This document shows positions 1 through 8,222 of a DNA stretch of 64,000 bases, piece by piece. Position numbers and translations under genes: made by a program. Numbering within the stretch: the stretch's first letter is position 1; every line of letters begins with the position of its first letter. Source of the stretch: Opitutales bacterium. Lineage in GTDB: Bacteria > Verrucomicrobiota > Verrucomicrobiia > Opitutales > JABSRG01. The stretch covers positions 62,001 through 126,000 of the forward strand of contig JANQKZ010000033.1 of assembly GCA_028280845.1 (NCBI GenBank). The letters are read 5' to 3'. Below the pieces are notes generated by a model, which saw only the letters and a list, made by a program, of their open reading frames with translations, was not told where the DNA came from and searched no databases.

Positions 1-13
1 ACCTCCTTGGGAG

Positions 14-32
14 GGCTGCATGGTATGCAGCC
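14..32. repeat. Short perfect hairpin in the gene-free left edge
   Basis: GGCTGCAT and ATGCAGCC form an 8-bp perfect stem around a 3-base loop. The hairpin lies in the 185-base stretch downstream of the minus-strand sulfatase, in which no gene is visible. The T-rich stretch that follows on the plus strand is weak, so this is not a convincing intrinsic terminator. It could serve a gene lying left of the window or belong to the REP-like palindromes seen elsewhere. Confidence 0.5.
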
Positions 33-185
33 GGGAGGCCTTTATTCTTCGGAACCCGGCGAACGGCGCTATACGGCTTTCCCAATTTACATGGCAGAGG
101 TTTCCAGTGGCTCGCCATACCGTTCAAGGTTTCGAACGGTTTTACGGCGGGATACCATCCCGCCCTCCCACGAAATCAATTCAGA

Positions 186-2984
186 TTATCGACTATAAAT
201 CGCCTGTAGCTTAGCCAACAAGGAGGCATACATGCCCGGCCGTTCGTGCTCCAGGGTGCCCCGGGCTTCATCCTCGACCAGCTCATGCAGATCCCAAGTG
301 CTGCAGGGGTCGGCATAACTCCACTCCAGCGAGCCACTGAAATCGGTCCAGTAATGAGGCCGTTCGCTGAGGAAGGGTTGCACAAACCGTCCAGCCCAAC
401 TGGGTTGGCCCGGATCATCCAATCGCGGTCGCGGATCAATGACATAGAGGACTGTCGGGGTATCGCCAACCCGGAAATACCGAGCCCACTCCTGGTTCCG
501 CGTCACTTCCCGCATGTGGCCACCAAGGGTTCCAAACGTATTGAGTTGGTTCCACATCTGCTTGGGTTCCGATCCGGTAAACATCCCTTCGTAGGTCCAG
601 TTCAACTCAACCCACCACATATCGTTGAATCGGGGATCCTCGAAGATTGCATTTCTTCCGCCGGCATTCCAATTCATCATCTCACAGGGAGGAAGGGCTT
701 CCCAACTGTCGGGAATATGCTGGATGTGACGTTCCATCATCAAGCCGGTCCCAATCGTCAGTACCCGAATATTGGGTACAAGTTCAGGATGCGCTCGAAG
801 CGCCCGGCCGAAATTACGCATGGCCCCCCAGACCAGGACATAGAGGGGCGAGTCATCCCGGGAGGCTGCCTCCCGGAAACGGTCCACAACCTCGTCCTGA
901 GATGGAGCAATTAGGCTGCGAACCCTATCCGGCTCCGGGTAGCCCAGGCTCGCCCAGTTCAAGGCTTCAAAATCGGCGGCATACGCATCGACCGCCATCA
1001 GGCAGGCCTCCAGACCCTGCGGTTCACCCATCCGGTCGGGAACGATTCCCTCGATTCTCAACTCATTGGCATACCAGAGGAGATGGATCAGCGACTGGCG
1101 ATCATCCGGGTCGCCCATATCGATATTGATGTCCGTGAAGATAAAGACCCGCGGCCGGGGATCCTCACGGGAAAGGCTTAGGGTTTCCAACTGAATTTCC
1201 GGGACTTCTCCCGCTTCCACCTGGAGCCCCTGAAGCTCCAGGCGCAGGGTCTGCGAGCCAGCGTCCAACCAAACCGGCGTGGGGGAAATCCATCCCGTGG
1301 CGTGGGAAGCCCTTGCTTTTCCATTCACGATAAACTCCCCGCGCAACTCGCCCAAGTTACTGCCTTGAAATTTCACCCAGAAGGGTCCGGCATTGGCGAC
1401 TTGCAGATCATATTCTGCCCATTGGCCCTCTTGATTCCAGCCATAGAGGCCATTCACGGCGTTTTGCAGGCTGGGACTCACTCCCTTGACCAATTTGGCT
1501 GCGATGTCTCGAGGCCCCTCGCCTTCCACGCGCAAGCGGGGGTGCCCGAAAGACGACGGTTGGTTTAAAATTTCGGTGAACCAGTCATCCAGCAGGGCAT
1601 CCATGGCCTGCCGTTTCTCGGGCAAGGTCGTGGCCAGGTCGGTCGTTTCCCCAGGATCGGCCCAGAGGTCGAAGAGCCCCGTTTTCAGGGGGCGGTTGCC
1701 CGCTGTATCCGGTTGATCCTGGTTGCGGACCAGTTTGTAGCGCCCCAGCCGGACCGACATGCTCTCTGCGGCTGGATCCATCTGGCTTTTTGTCGATGCC
1801 GTCAACGGGTTATACTCACCCGCAATTCCACGGGGATCGTAGGGACGCAGGCCAGTGATCCATCCCGGGTGAGACCAATTAAAAATAGGCCGGGCCACCT
1901 TTTGAGACTTATCCAGGAGGTTTAGCGCCTCCACCTGAGACACTCCATCGAGGGGAAGGGTGTTGCCCTCAATCGGTAATTGGCACAATTCCGCCAGGGT
2001 CGGCAAAATATCCGCCTGATCGATCGGCTTTAGCACCACGCCGGGCTCCAGATTCCCTAGCCAGCGGATTAAACAGGGAGCTCGCACTCCGCCTTCCCAT
2101 ACATCCCCTTTCCATCCCCGCATTCGGTCTGGTTTACGCAACTGACGATCGGCATCCGTGAATAGGTGTCGGCTGATGGAAGGCCCATTATCACTCGTGA
2201 ATAAGATCACCGTGCTATCCGCCAATCCTTCTGTTTTCAGAAATTCCAATAGACGTCCGATTTGAAAATCGAGATGGCTGATCATTCCAAAGTGTTTGGC
2301 CAGATTCATCGATAAACCCGCATCCAAATAGGGTTGGATAAATCGGTCGGGCGCATCGAGCGGGGAATGGGGCGTCATCGAAGCCAAATAGAGAAATGCC
2401 TTCTCCCCCATCTGCTGTTTCAGAAAGGCGATGGCTTCATCCACCATCCATGCGTCCCCCCATTGACCAGTTAAGCTCCTTTCCACATCTCCATCTTCCT
2501 CTCCCTCGGTGAAAAACACCGCATTCCGATGTCGGTAAAGCTGCAGACGCTTCGCCACATCAAATCCGCGGTGCCAGGCCTCGTATCCCGGCTCCACTCC
2601 CAAGTGCCATTTCCCCCAATAGCCAGTCCTCCACCCGGCACGCTGGAAAAGATCTCCCAAGGTCACCTCATCCAAATTAAGAAAGTCCTTGCCGCCGTGG
2701 ACATGGCTCACCCCGGTTTTTAAGAAATGTCGACCGGTCATGAGCGTGGCCCTGGAGGCTGCACATACCGGATTCACGGTGAAGTCCTGAAGTTCAACCG
2801 ATTCCGTTGCCAGCCGATCTAAAGCCGGGGTAGACACGAGCCTGTTTCCATGCCACCCCACATCTCCATAACCCAAGTCATCTGCCTGAATGATAATGAC
2901 CCGGTCCGGGCTGGGGTTTGCCGCTAGAACCAGGGGAAGGAAAACTAAAAGACTTTGGATGAATGGAAGAACTCGTCGGGGCAT
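186..2984 (-). CDS. Exported sulfatase fused to a DUF1593 nucleoside-hydrolase-like domain
   Basis: A 932-residue protein. Residues 1-21 are a Sec signal peptide (MPRRVLPFIQSLLVFLPLVL). Residues about 25-480 are a type I sulfatase: metal-binding D35/D36 in 'IIQADDLGYGD', the formylglycine motif C74-A-A-S-R78, GKWHLG near 124, and 'FTSDNGPS' near 263. Residues about 485-605 look like a beta-sandwich of carbohydrate-binding type. Residues about 610-932 match the DUF1593 pattern ('TDINIDMGDPDDRQSL'), which belongs to the nucleoside-hydrolase-like fold and occurs in polysaccharide-degradation proteins. A normal sulfatase is 450-600 residues, so this is a true fusion in one open frame with no frameshift. 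It probably acts in the periplasm or outside the cell on a sulfated glycan. The substrate and the reaction of the C-terminal domain are unknown. It is transcribed alone, 67 bases downstream of the Fur-like gene. Confidence 0.9.
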   Translation of the reverse strand: MPRRVLPFIQSLLVFLPLVLAANPSPDRVIIIQADDLGYGDVGWHGNRLVSTPALDRLATESVELQDFTVNPVCAASRATLMTGRHFLKTGVSHVHGGKDFLNLDEVTLGDLFQRAGWRTGYWGKWHLGVEPGYEAWHRGFDVAKRLQLYRHRNAVFFTEGEEDGDVERSLTGQWGDAWMVDEAIAFLKQQMGEKAFLYLASMTPHSPLDAPDRFIQPYLDAGLSMNLAKHFGMISHLDFQIGRLLEFLKTEGLADSTVILFTSDNGPSISRHLFTDADRQLRKPDRMRGWKGDVWEGGVRAPCLIRWLGNLEPGVVLKPIDQADILPTLAELCQLPIEGNTLPLDGVSQVEALNLLDKSQKVARPIFNWSHPGWITGLRPYDPRGIAGEYNPLTASTKSQMDPAAESMSVRLGRYKLVRNQDQPDTAGNRPLKTGLFDLWADPGETTDLATTLPEKRQAMDALLDDWFTEILNQPSSFGHPRLRVEGEGPRDIAAKLVKGVSPSLQNAVNGLYGWNQEGQWAEYDLQVANAGPFWVKFQGSNLGELRGEFIVNGKARASHATGWISPTPVWLDAGSQTLRLELQGLQVEAGEVPEIQLETLSLSREDPRPRVFIFTDINIDMGDPDDRQSLIHLLWYANELRIEGIVPDRMGEPQGLEACLMAVDAYAADFEALNWASLGYPEPDRVRSLIAPSQDEVVDRFREAASRDDSPLYVLVWGAMRNFGRALRAHPELVPNIRVLTIGTGLMMERHIQHIPDSWEALPPCEMMNWNAGGRNAIFEDPRFNDMWWVELNWTYEGMFTGSEPKQMWNQLNTFGTLGGHMREVTRNQEWARYFRVGDTPTVLYVIDPRPRLDDPGQPSWAGRFVQPFLSERPHYWTDFSGSLEWSYADPCSTWDLHELVEDEARGTLEHERPGMYASLLAKLQAIYSR

Positions 2985-3051
2985 TCACCGAGTCTTTCCA
3001 TCCACCCCCCACTGGCAAAACCGATTTATTCTCTGTTGAGATGAAGACCGC

Positions 3052-3489
3052 TCAGGCCCGCTCCACCTCGATCCGGATATCCATGTTTTTCGCAATATAT
3101 CCCTTCTGTTTGGCCAAAAACTGCAACCGCAACCATAGGCAGTCATCCTCAAATGGAATTTCCACCCCCTCTTCCCTACTCACCATGATTATCTTCCCTT
3201 TCGAATGCGTATTTCCCTCGTAGAGTTGCTTGTCCTCATCCGAAAAGCGCTTACGAATGATCCCACTCTCAAGAAGGATGGGCAGTGTCCGGTAGACCGT
3301 GGCCAGGGAGATAACCGGGTCTTCTTTTTTTGCTAGCCGACACAACGTCTCCGCGTCAAAGGCATCTTTCAGCCCTAGGGCAGCTCTCAATATAACACGC
3401 CGCGGCTCCGTTAACCGCATCCCAGATTCTTGGATGTAGGCGATGCACGCCTTTTCCAGATCCCGCCCGTTAGATTCCTCAGGCTGCAC
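3052..3489 (-). CDS. Fur-family-like regulator lacking canonical metal ligands
   Basis: A 145-residue protein with the winged-helix layout of the Fur/PerR/Zur family: 'MRLTEPRRVILRAAL' followed by the recognition helix in 'ISLATVYRTLPILLESGIIRK' (about residues 58-78). Where Fur proteins carry the HxHxxH cluster and two CxxC zinc knuckles, this one has 'NTHSKGKIIMVSREEGVEIPFEDD', with a single histidine and no paired cysteines. Normal Fur length is 130-150, so the protein is not truncated. It may bind DNA without metal sensing or use other ligands. Its start overlaps the stop of the upstream gene by 11 bases, which suggests translational coupling. The fold is clear; the function is open. Confidence 0.8.
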   Translation of the reverse strand: MQPEESNGRDLEKACIAYIQESGMRLTEPRRVILRAALGLKDAFDAETLCRLAKKEDPVISLATVYRTLPILLESGIIRKRFSDEDKQLYEGNTHSKGKIIMVSREEGVEIPFEDDCLWLRLQFLAKQKGYIAKNMDIRIEVERA

Positions 3490-3874
3490 AGTCCGAGTCC
3501 TTGTATTGGACTTTCAAATCTATTCGGGGGGCGATTATACAGGGATGATCCCTCACCTGGTCGATAACCCGTTCACAAAAAGCACTAAACCCTCCCTCGA
3601 CAATACGAACCGGAAGTGTGCCCGAACAGATGTCATTGGATACAATTTCCAATTCGATGTTGGCCTCAATCCAAGCCTTCAGGGGGCCCAGGACCTTGCG
3701 CTTTCGCTCATCCGCTCCTTCGAGTAAGGTATAAAAACACTTGAGGCATCGCCCAGCCCGACGGTTGGGTTGTTGCGTCATCGCATGCAAATCCAGGATC
3801 CAATCCGCCTGTCGTTTGAACGGTTCGCAAAGGGGTAGGATCAGTTGTTCGGGGATGACAGTTTCTCGGGACAT
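3479..3874 (-). CDS. Unknown protein coupled to the Fur-like regulator
   Basis: No family is recognised. The product is about 131 residues from the ATG at 3874; a TTG at 3895 in the same frame would add seven residues. The ATG was chosen because an AGGG lies about ten bases upstream. Visible features: 'GRCLKCFYTLLEG' with a CxxC pair, an acidic/aliphatic middle ('IEANIELEIVSNDI'), and two further cysteines near the end. It has no signal peptide or membrane segment, so it is probably cytoplasmic. Because its 3' end overlaps the Fur-like gene by 11 bases, the two proteins may act together, for example as a sensor and regulator pair. That is inference only. Confidence 0.6.
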   Translation of the reverse strand: MSRETVIPEQLILPLCEPFKRQADWILDLHAMTQQPNRRAGRCLKCFYTLLEGADERKRKVLGPLKAWIEANIELEIVSNDICSGTLPVRIVEGGFSAFCERVIDQVRDHPCIIAPRIDLKVQYKDSDCAA

Positions 3875-3921
3875 TTCCTCACGACCCTGCCGCAAATAAG
3901 ACGCAGTCTCAATAATAAAAT

Positions 3922-3951
3922 GAAAAAAATCGGAGATCCCGAGAGATCTCC
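3922..3951 (-). terminator. Intrinsic terminator after the four-cysteine mini-gene
   Basis: On the minus strand a perfect 7-bp stem (GGAGATC / GATCTCC, six-base loop) is followed directly by GATTTTTTTC. It lies 23 bases beyond the stop of the 64-residue gene and upstream of the next gene pair, so the mini-gene is probably monocistronic. Confidence 0.75.
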
Positions 3952-3973
3952 AATCTGGTGAAAAAGGTTAGTG

Positions 3974-4168
3974 TTATTTGGCGGTAAACTCGCCGCACCA
4001 ATCTTCAGCCTTGGTGACTGGGAATCGGCTTTCTACACGAGTTTCATCATCAATGGTCAACACGATAGTTTGGGGGGCCTTGGCCCGGCACTCCCCTGCT
4101 CCATCGGCGAGGTCTTTCCAGTTAGCGCAAACGCTACAGGTCTTGGTCGTTGTGGCGGTCGTTTCCAT
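3974..4168 (-). CDS. 64-residue four-cysteine mini-protein
   Basis: A small acidic protein with four cysteines: C11 and C14 (CSVCANW), C27 (GECRAKAP) and C58 (DWCGEF). The spacing CxxC-x12-C-x30-C with W and P landmarks suggests a small metal- or disulfide-stabilised fold, such as a zinc-ribbon-like or ferredoxin-like knuckle. The N-terminus (METTATTT) is Thr-rich with no signal peptide. It has its own intrinsic terminator downstream. The family is not recognised by name. The regular cysteine and aromatic pattern and the terminator support a real gene. Confidence 0.7.
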   Translation of the reverse strand: METTATTTKTCSVCANWKDLADGAGECRAKAPQTIVLTIDDETRVESRFPVTKAEDWCGEFTAK

Positions 4169-4710
4169 AGTAATTATTTAGAATGAGACTAAATTAACAC
4201 AATTGAACCTTACCGCAAGTGATCTAACCCGTTCTCAAGCAAATTTTAATGAAACACAGTATCAGGAAAAGAGAGATCTGGTCTCATTAAGTGATTAAAG
4301 AAAGAATACGAACCCAGTCGAGTTGCGGCCGAATCAAACCGGAAGGTCATAGGACAGTAAGTGGAAATCCATCCGCAACTTGATGCTAAATTGAGGAAAA
4401 CCCTTAGAAGAGGTGCGGACTGCCGGGTCAATTTGGCCATTCCCACATAGTGAAGCAAAAGTATTAAATACATACCAAGGCTGAGGGGGTGAATAAAAAA
4501 ACTCCCCATCTAGTGTAGTATCAATCTACTCCTCTATCCCTTTGTTAGTTGAGTTTCCTGCTCAGAGTATGGTCCATATCATCTTTTTCAAAGAAGACCT
4601 CACTCAGGTCTCTAACCTTCGTCTCGGAGAGGCGACGGCAACCCCTGGCTCCGCCTCCAGAGGCTTACAGCTCAACCAAACAATCTGTTTTAGCGCCATC
4701 GCGGGTGGCA
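4169..4710. other. Gene-free stretch
   Basis: No convincing gene, RNA or repeat is visible. Short open frames on both strands here lack protein-like composition. The right end runs into the degenerate coding region beginning near 4711. Confidence 0.5.
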
Positions 4711-5005
4711 ATGGCAGACCTTCCCATTTTGGAAAAACGTCTACCCGAAGTCCTTTCGAAGCCGGTCGATCACATGATTTACTACTATTATCCCAGAAAT
4801 GTCGAAGACCCGGATAAAATCATGGGAGTTATTGCGGAGAATTTAAGGAGGAAACTCGCCTGAGGAACAGGTCAGCAATTCGAGAGCGACTTTTTTAGAC
4901 CAAGTGGATGTTTCTCTTACCATCAACATGAATAGCTGGGCACCTGATAGTGAGTATTTCGCTTTCGTCCGTTTTTCGATTAAACCTCGGGTAGAAACGG
5001 CTTAA
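4711..5005 (+). pseudogene. Frameshifted remnant of an unknown gene
   Basis: Two adjacent protein-like segments lie in different frames. From the ATG at 4711 to TGA at 4861-4863 the frame encodes about 50 residues ('MADLPILEKRLPEVLSKPVD', then 'YYYYPRNVEDPDKIMG', ending 'ENLRRKLA'). From 4862 the +1 frame continues 'EEQVSNSRATFLDQ', then 'SLTINMNSWAPDSEYFAFV', to TAA at 5003-5005. Both have charged-helix and strand composition typical of real protein and join smoothly at one frame change. The best reading is the 3' part of a decayed gene. The alternative is a genuine 50-residue peptide alone. No family recognised. Confidence 0.4.
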
Positions 5006-5149
5006 AGCGCAGTAGACATGAATTCACCCCGGATTTGGTTACGTGTAACTGACTACCCGTCTGGTATAACCCAAGCTGTTCGCCTAGTGGGTAGAGCCAA
5101 GAAGCTTCACCGCATCTTGCCAGGAACAAACCTCAATACCCCTGAAACG

Positions 5150-8002
5150 ATGAAAAAAAACTGTTACTCAGCATATAAGTGGTGTGCGTGGATTTCATGC
5201 CTTGGAATCTTAGCGGCCTGTCCGGTTTTAAGTCAGGAAAATGACGAAGATGAGATCCAGGAATTGTCTCCCTTCCTCATCAATAGCGAAAGTGACGTTG
5301 GATACGTTGCCACAAATACTTTGGCCGGGAGCCGTCTGAATACCCGGCTCGCGGATACCCCTGCCGCCATTTCTGTCTTCACATCCGAGTTCATCAATGA
5401 CCTCGCACTTTCCGATACGTTTGACGCGGTAGAGTATGGTTTGAATACCTCAAATGACTTCGAAGAAACGACGGACGTGCAAACCGGAAACTTCTTGGAA
5501 GAAGATAATATTCGGATCCGAATTCGGAGCCTTCCCACAGGGGTCGTGGCCCGGAATTTCTTCCGTTGGAATCTTCGGTCGGACTCCTATAATACAGAAC
5601 GGATCGATTTCTCCCGTGGCCCCAATTCCATACTTTTTGGCCGAAGTGGTCCATCCGGTGTGATCAGCGCTTCCACCAAGCAGGCCAAATTTCACGATAT
5701 TCGTGGCCTTCAGGTTCAATTGGATGACCGCAATCGATTCCGGACTTCCCTGGATTGGAATCAACCCATCATCGACAACAAACTCGCTGTTCGGGTAAAT
5801 CTCCTTTATGATAAACATGACTCGTGGCAAGATATCGCCGAATATGAATCTCAAAGGGGCCATCTGGCCGCAACTTGGGTTGTCGCGGAGAGCGATACCT
5901 ACGAAACGATTCTAAGGGGAGAGCTGGAAGTTTCCCGAACCGAAGAAGTCCGGGTGCGCCCATGGTCAGTTCTGAATGGGTTTAATAGTTGGAGAGACCA
6001 GGGATCTGCCCTCATCCCAACGGCCAGAGGCGATCGCCCGGATGGTGTAGGTCGAACCAGTTCCAGGCGCTACCTGTCTTATATCCAGAACCCAGGGCAT
6101 CAATCCCTGATGGACTGGGAGGATATGGCAAGATCTGATGGATACCAGACCCTGTCCGACGGCACCTGGTACGGCGGACAAAACTTGTTTGATTTTGAGC
6201 AATTCAACCAGGAGCTTGCCATCTGGGGCCCCGGGTCCGCCTTAGACCAGGATTATGACACCTATTCCATATACTTAACCCAGAGTCTCTGGAACGATTT
6301 GAATATTGAATTAGCGTACAATTACCTCGACCGCTGGGATCATAATACCCGCCCTATCAATTGGAATTCACCGCTGCGGGTCGATCCCAACCAGCAACTT
6401 CCTGACGGATCTCCAAATCCAAATGTGGGAAAGTTTTACGTCGAAGACCAGGTCCAATACAATATTCGTGAGCGCGACCAGAAGACCTTCCGGGCGACTA
6501 TCGCCTACAATCTCGACTTCGAAAAGTTCAATGCGGGCTGGGCCGGACGGCACACCCTGGCATTCCTCTACCAGAATGAGGACCAGGATTATGAAGGTAA
6601 GAATTTCCGGGAAGCCAACACGACCCCGACCAGCCATGATTGGCGCAACAGCCGGAATCGTATCTACCGTCGCACATACCTGGACTTCGATTCTCCAAAC
6701 GGTCAACGCTTCCACATCAATTATCAGAACAATCCCATTCCTGCACAACAGGTAGAAATTTGGGATAATGGCAATCCTCAGACTGCCGTGGTGACCCCGG
6801 CCTTTTTCCAACGTGGATACGGAAAAGAAAAGGAAAGCCTGGAAACTATGATGTTCGCCCTGCAGAGCTCCGTCTGGAACGGCCGCATTGTCGGCACCTT
6901 CGGCTGGCGCAGGGATGAAATAGAGCTGAGGGATACCGATGCTATCCGCAACTCGAACGGAGAAGAATTGGAACTGGATTGGAACGACCCGGTGACCGGC
7001 GATGGAAATACTAAGACCTACGGTGTTGTTTTTCACGCCCTCGATTGGTTGTCCCTTCATTATAACCATTCGGATTCCTTCGACCTTCAGGATGGTGACC
7101 GCGACATCCGTAACAATCTCATCCCCAACCTGACTGGGGTGACGGATGATTTTGGGATCCGCATCAATGCCTTAGATAATCGAATCATTTTCACTGCAAC
7201 CTACTTCGACACAGCAGGTGAAGGAATTGCCAATCTGAATAAGGGTAATATCCGCAGCCCCATTGTGAACATGCTCGAATCCGACTACCTGTTGAATGAT
7301 ACCGAGGCTCAAGCAGCCCTCGCCGACACCCCAGGCGGTAACAGTATCCGAGATACGGTTGATACCGTTGCGACTGGCTGGGAGTTCGAGCTGCTGGGGA
7401 ATGTCACGGACAACTGGAGAATTTCCGCCAATTTCTCCCAAACGGACTCTTCCACCACCAACCGGGCGCCTTTGACCCAGGACTACGTCTCCACCTGGGA
7501 ACATGTTTGGCTGCCCGTCCCCGGCGATGAAATTACGGATTCGGATGGCGGAGAACAGACCTTCGACGAAGCACGGGCTGCGGTTTACGACGGTTTGGCA
7601 TTTGAAACGAATCAAAACGGATTCCGGCAGTTTGGAGATAGTGAGTATCGCGTCAACGGCACTACCAACTACGACTTCTCCGATGATTCCTTCCTCAAGG
7701 GCTTGTCCATAGGGGGAAGCGTACGCTGGCGCAGCAAGCCTCCGATCAGCCGCTTTCTCAACCCAGACGGCAGTGTGGATATGGAGTACTCCCGCTCCGA
7801 AGATTTCTACCTGGATCTTCGTTTAGCATACCGCATGAATCTGCTGAATGATAAACTCCGGTGGAATATCCAATTGAACGTAAGGAATCTGCTGGATGAA
7901 ACGGACGTGCTCTACACCCGCACAGACGTAGATGGAACCCCAGTGCGCTATCGCTTCAGGGATCCCCGCCACATCCTCCTCACGAACACTTTCAGTTTCT
8001 AG
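5150..8002 (+). CDS. TonB-dependent outer-membrane receptor (Opitutales type)
   Basis: The start at 5150 (MKKNCYSAYKW) gives about 950 residues and places a signal peptide at the N-terminus; the frame extends 44 codons further upstream, but without a signal. After cleavage comes 'EIQELSPFLINSESDVGYVATNT', then 'LAGSRLNTRLADTPAAISVF', the plug-domain signature of TonB receptors frequent in Verrucomicrobiota. The plug is followed by 'IDFSRGPNSILFGRSGPSGVI' and a long aromatic-rich barrel ending 'ILLTNTFSF', with the C-terminal phenylalanine recognised by the outer-membrane assembly machinery. It imports an unknown ligand with TonB energy. No SusD partner is present. It converges on the symporter/sulfatase operon and may serve the same sulfated-sugar pathway. 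Confidence 0.9.
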   Translation: MKKNCYSAYKWCAWISCLGILAACPVLSQENDEDEIQELSPFLINSESDVGYVATNTLAGSRLNTRLADTPAAISVFTSEFINDLALSDTFDAVEYGLNTSNDFEETTDVQTGNFLEEDNIRIRIRSLPTGVVARNFFRWNLRSDSYNTERIDFSRGPNSILFGRSGPSGVISASTKQAKFHDIRGLQVQLDDRNRFRTSLDWNQPIIDNKLAVRVNLLYDKHDSWQDIAEYESQRGHLAATWVVAESDTYETILRGELEVSRTEEVRVRPWSVLNGFNSWRDQGSALIPTARGDRPDGVGRTSSRRYLSYIQNPGHQSLMDWEDMARSDGYQTLSDGTWYGGQNLFDFEQFNQELAIWGPGSALDQDYDTYSIYLTQSLWNDLNIELAYNYLDRWDHNTRPINWNSPLRVDPNQQLPDGSPNPNVGKFYVEDQVQYNIRERDQKTFRATIAYNLDFEKFNAGWAGRHTLAFLYQNEDQDYEGKNFREANTTPTSHDWRNSRNRIYRRTYLDFDSPNGQRFHINYQNNPIPAQQVEIWDNGNPQTAVVTPAFFQRGYGKEKESLETMMFALQSSVWNGRIVGTFGWRRDEIELRDTDAIRNSNGEELELDWNDPVTGDGNTKTYGVVFHALDWLSLHYNHSDSFDLQDGDRDIRNNLIPNLTGVTDDFGIRINALDNRIIFTATYFDTAGEGIANLNKGNIRSPIVNMLESDYLLNDTEAQAALADTPGGNSIRDTVDTVATGWEFELLGNVTDNWRISANFSQTDSSTTNRAPLTQDYVSTWEHVWLPVPGDEITDSDGGEQTFDEARAAVYDGLAFETNQNGFRQFGDSEYRVNGTTNYDFSDDSFLKGLSIGGSVRWRSKPPISRFLNPDGSVDMEYSRSEDFYLDLRLAYRMNLLNDKLRWNIQLNVRNLLDETDVLYTRTDVDGTPVRYRFRDPRHILLTNTFSF

Positions 8003-8021
8003 TAGTTTGTCTGCAAATAGC

Positions 8022-8052
8022 AGGGCCGAAATAGGGGTCGGCCCTTCTGTTT
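8022..8052 (+). terminator. Terminator after the TonB receptor
   Basis: AGGGCCGA and TCGGCCCT form an 8-bp perfect stem with an eight-base loop, followed by TCTGTTT, 20 bases beyond the receptor's stop codon. The T-run is imperfect, so efficiency is uncertain. Confidence 0.6.
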
Positions 8053-8087
8053 GCCGCCTGGAAATTCATGACAGCTTAATTAAATCA

Positions 8088-8125
8088 AAACCCCTTCCGC
8101 TATGAGGTAAGCGGAAGGGGTTTTT
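8088..8125. terminator. Bidirectional intrinsic terminator between convergent genes
   Basis: CCCCTTCCGC (8091-8100) and GCGGAAGGGG (8111-8120) form a perfect 10-bp stem with a ten-base loop. It is preceded by AAAA and followed by TTTTT, so it can end transcription from both sides. It sits between the receptor (+) and the symporter (-). Confidence 0.85.
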
Positions 8126-8222
8126 GGTTGGGCAGATAGTTCCCACGCTTCGTCCCGTCGATCTGAAATGGAATCCACGGACCAGGGCGGTATGGGCTCG
8201 CCCAATACGGTCCTAAATATAT

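Noticed and set aside
647-1129. Plus-strand open frame within the fusion sulfatase
   Set aside because: Antisense shadow of the DUF1593 domain; Pro/Arg-rich composition typical of shadow frames.
4246-4509. Minus-strand open frame of 87 codons
   Set aside because: Composition is not protein-like, no ribosome-binding site, no motif, and it lies in a region without other coding signs.
5018-5149. 44-codon extension of the TonB receptor
   Set aside because: The extension removes the signal peptide from the N-terminus; the ATG at 5150 restores it.
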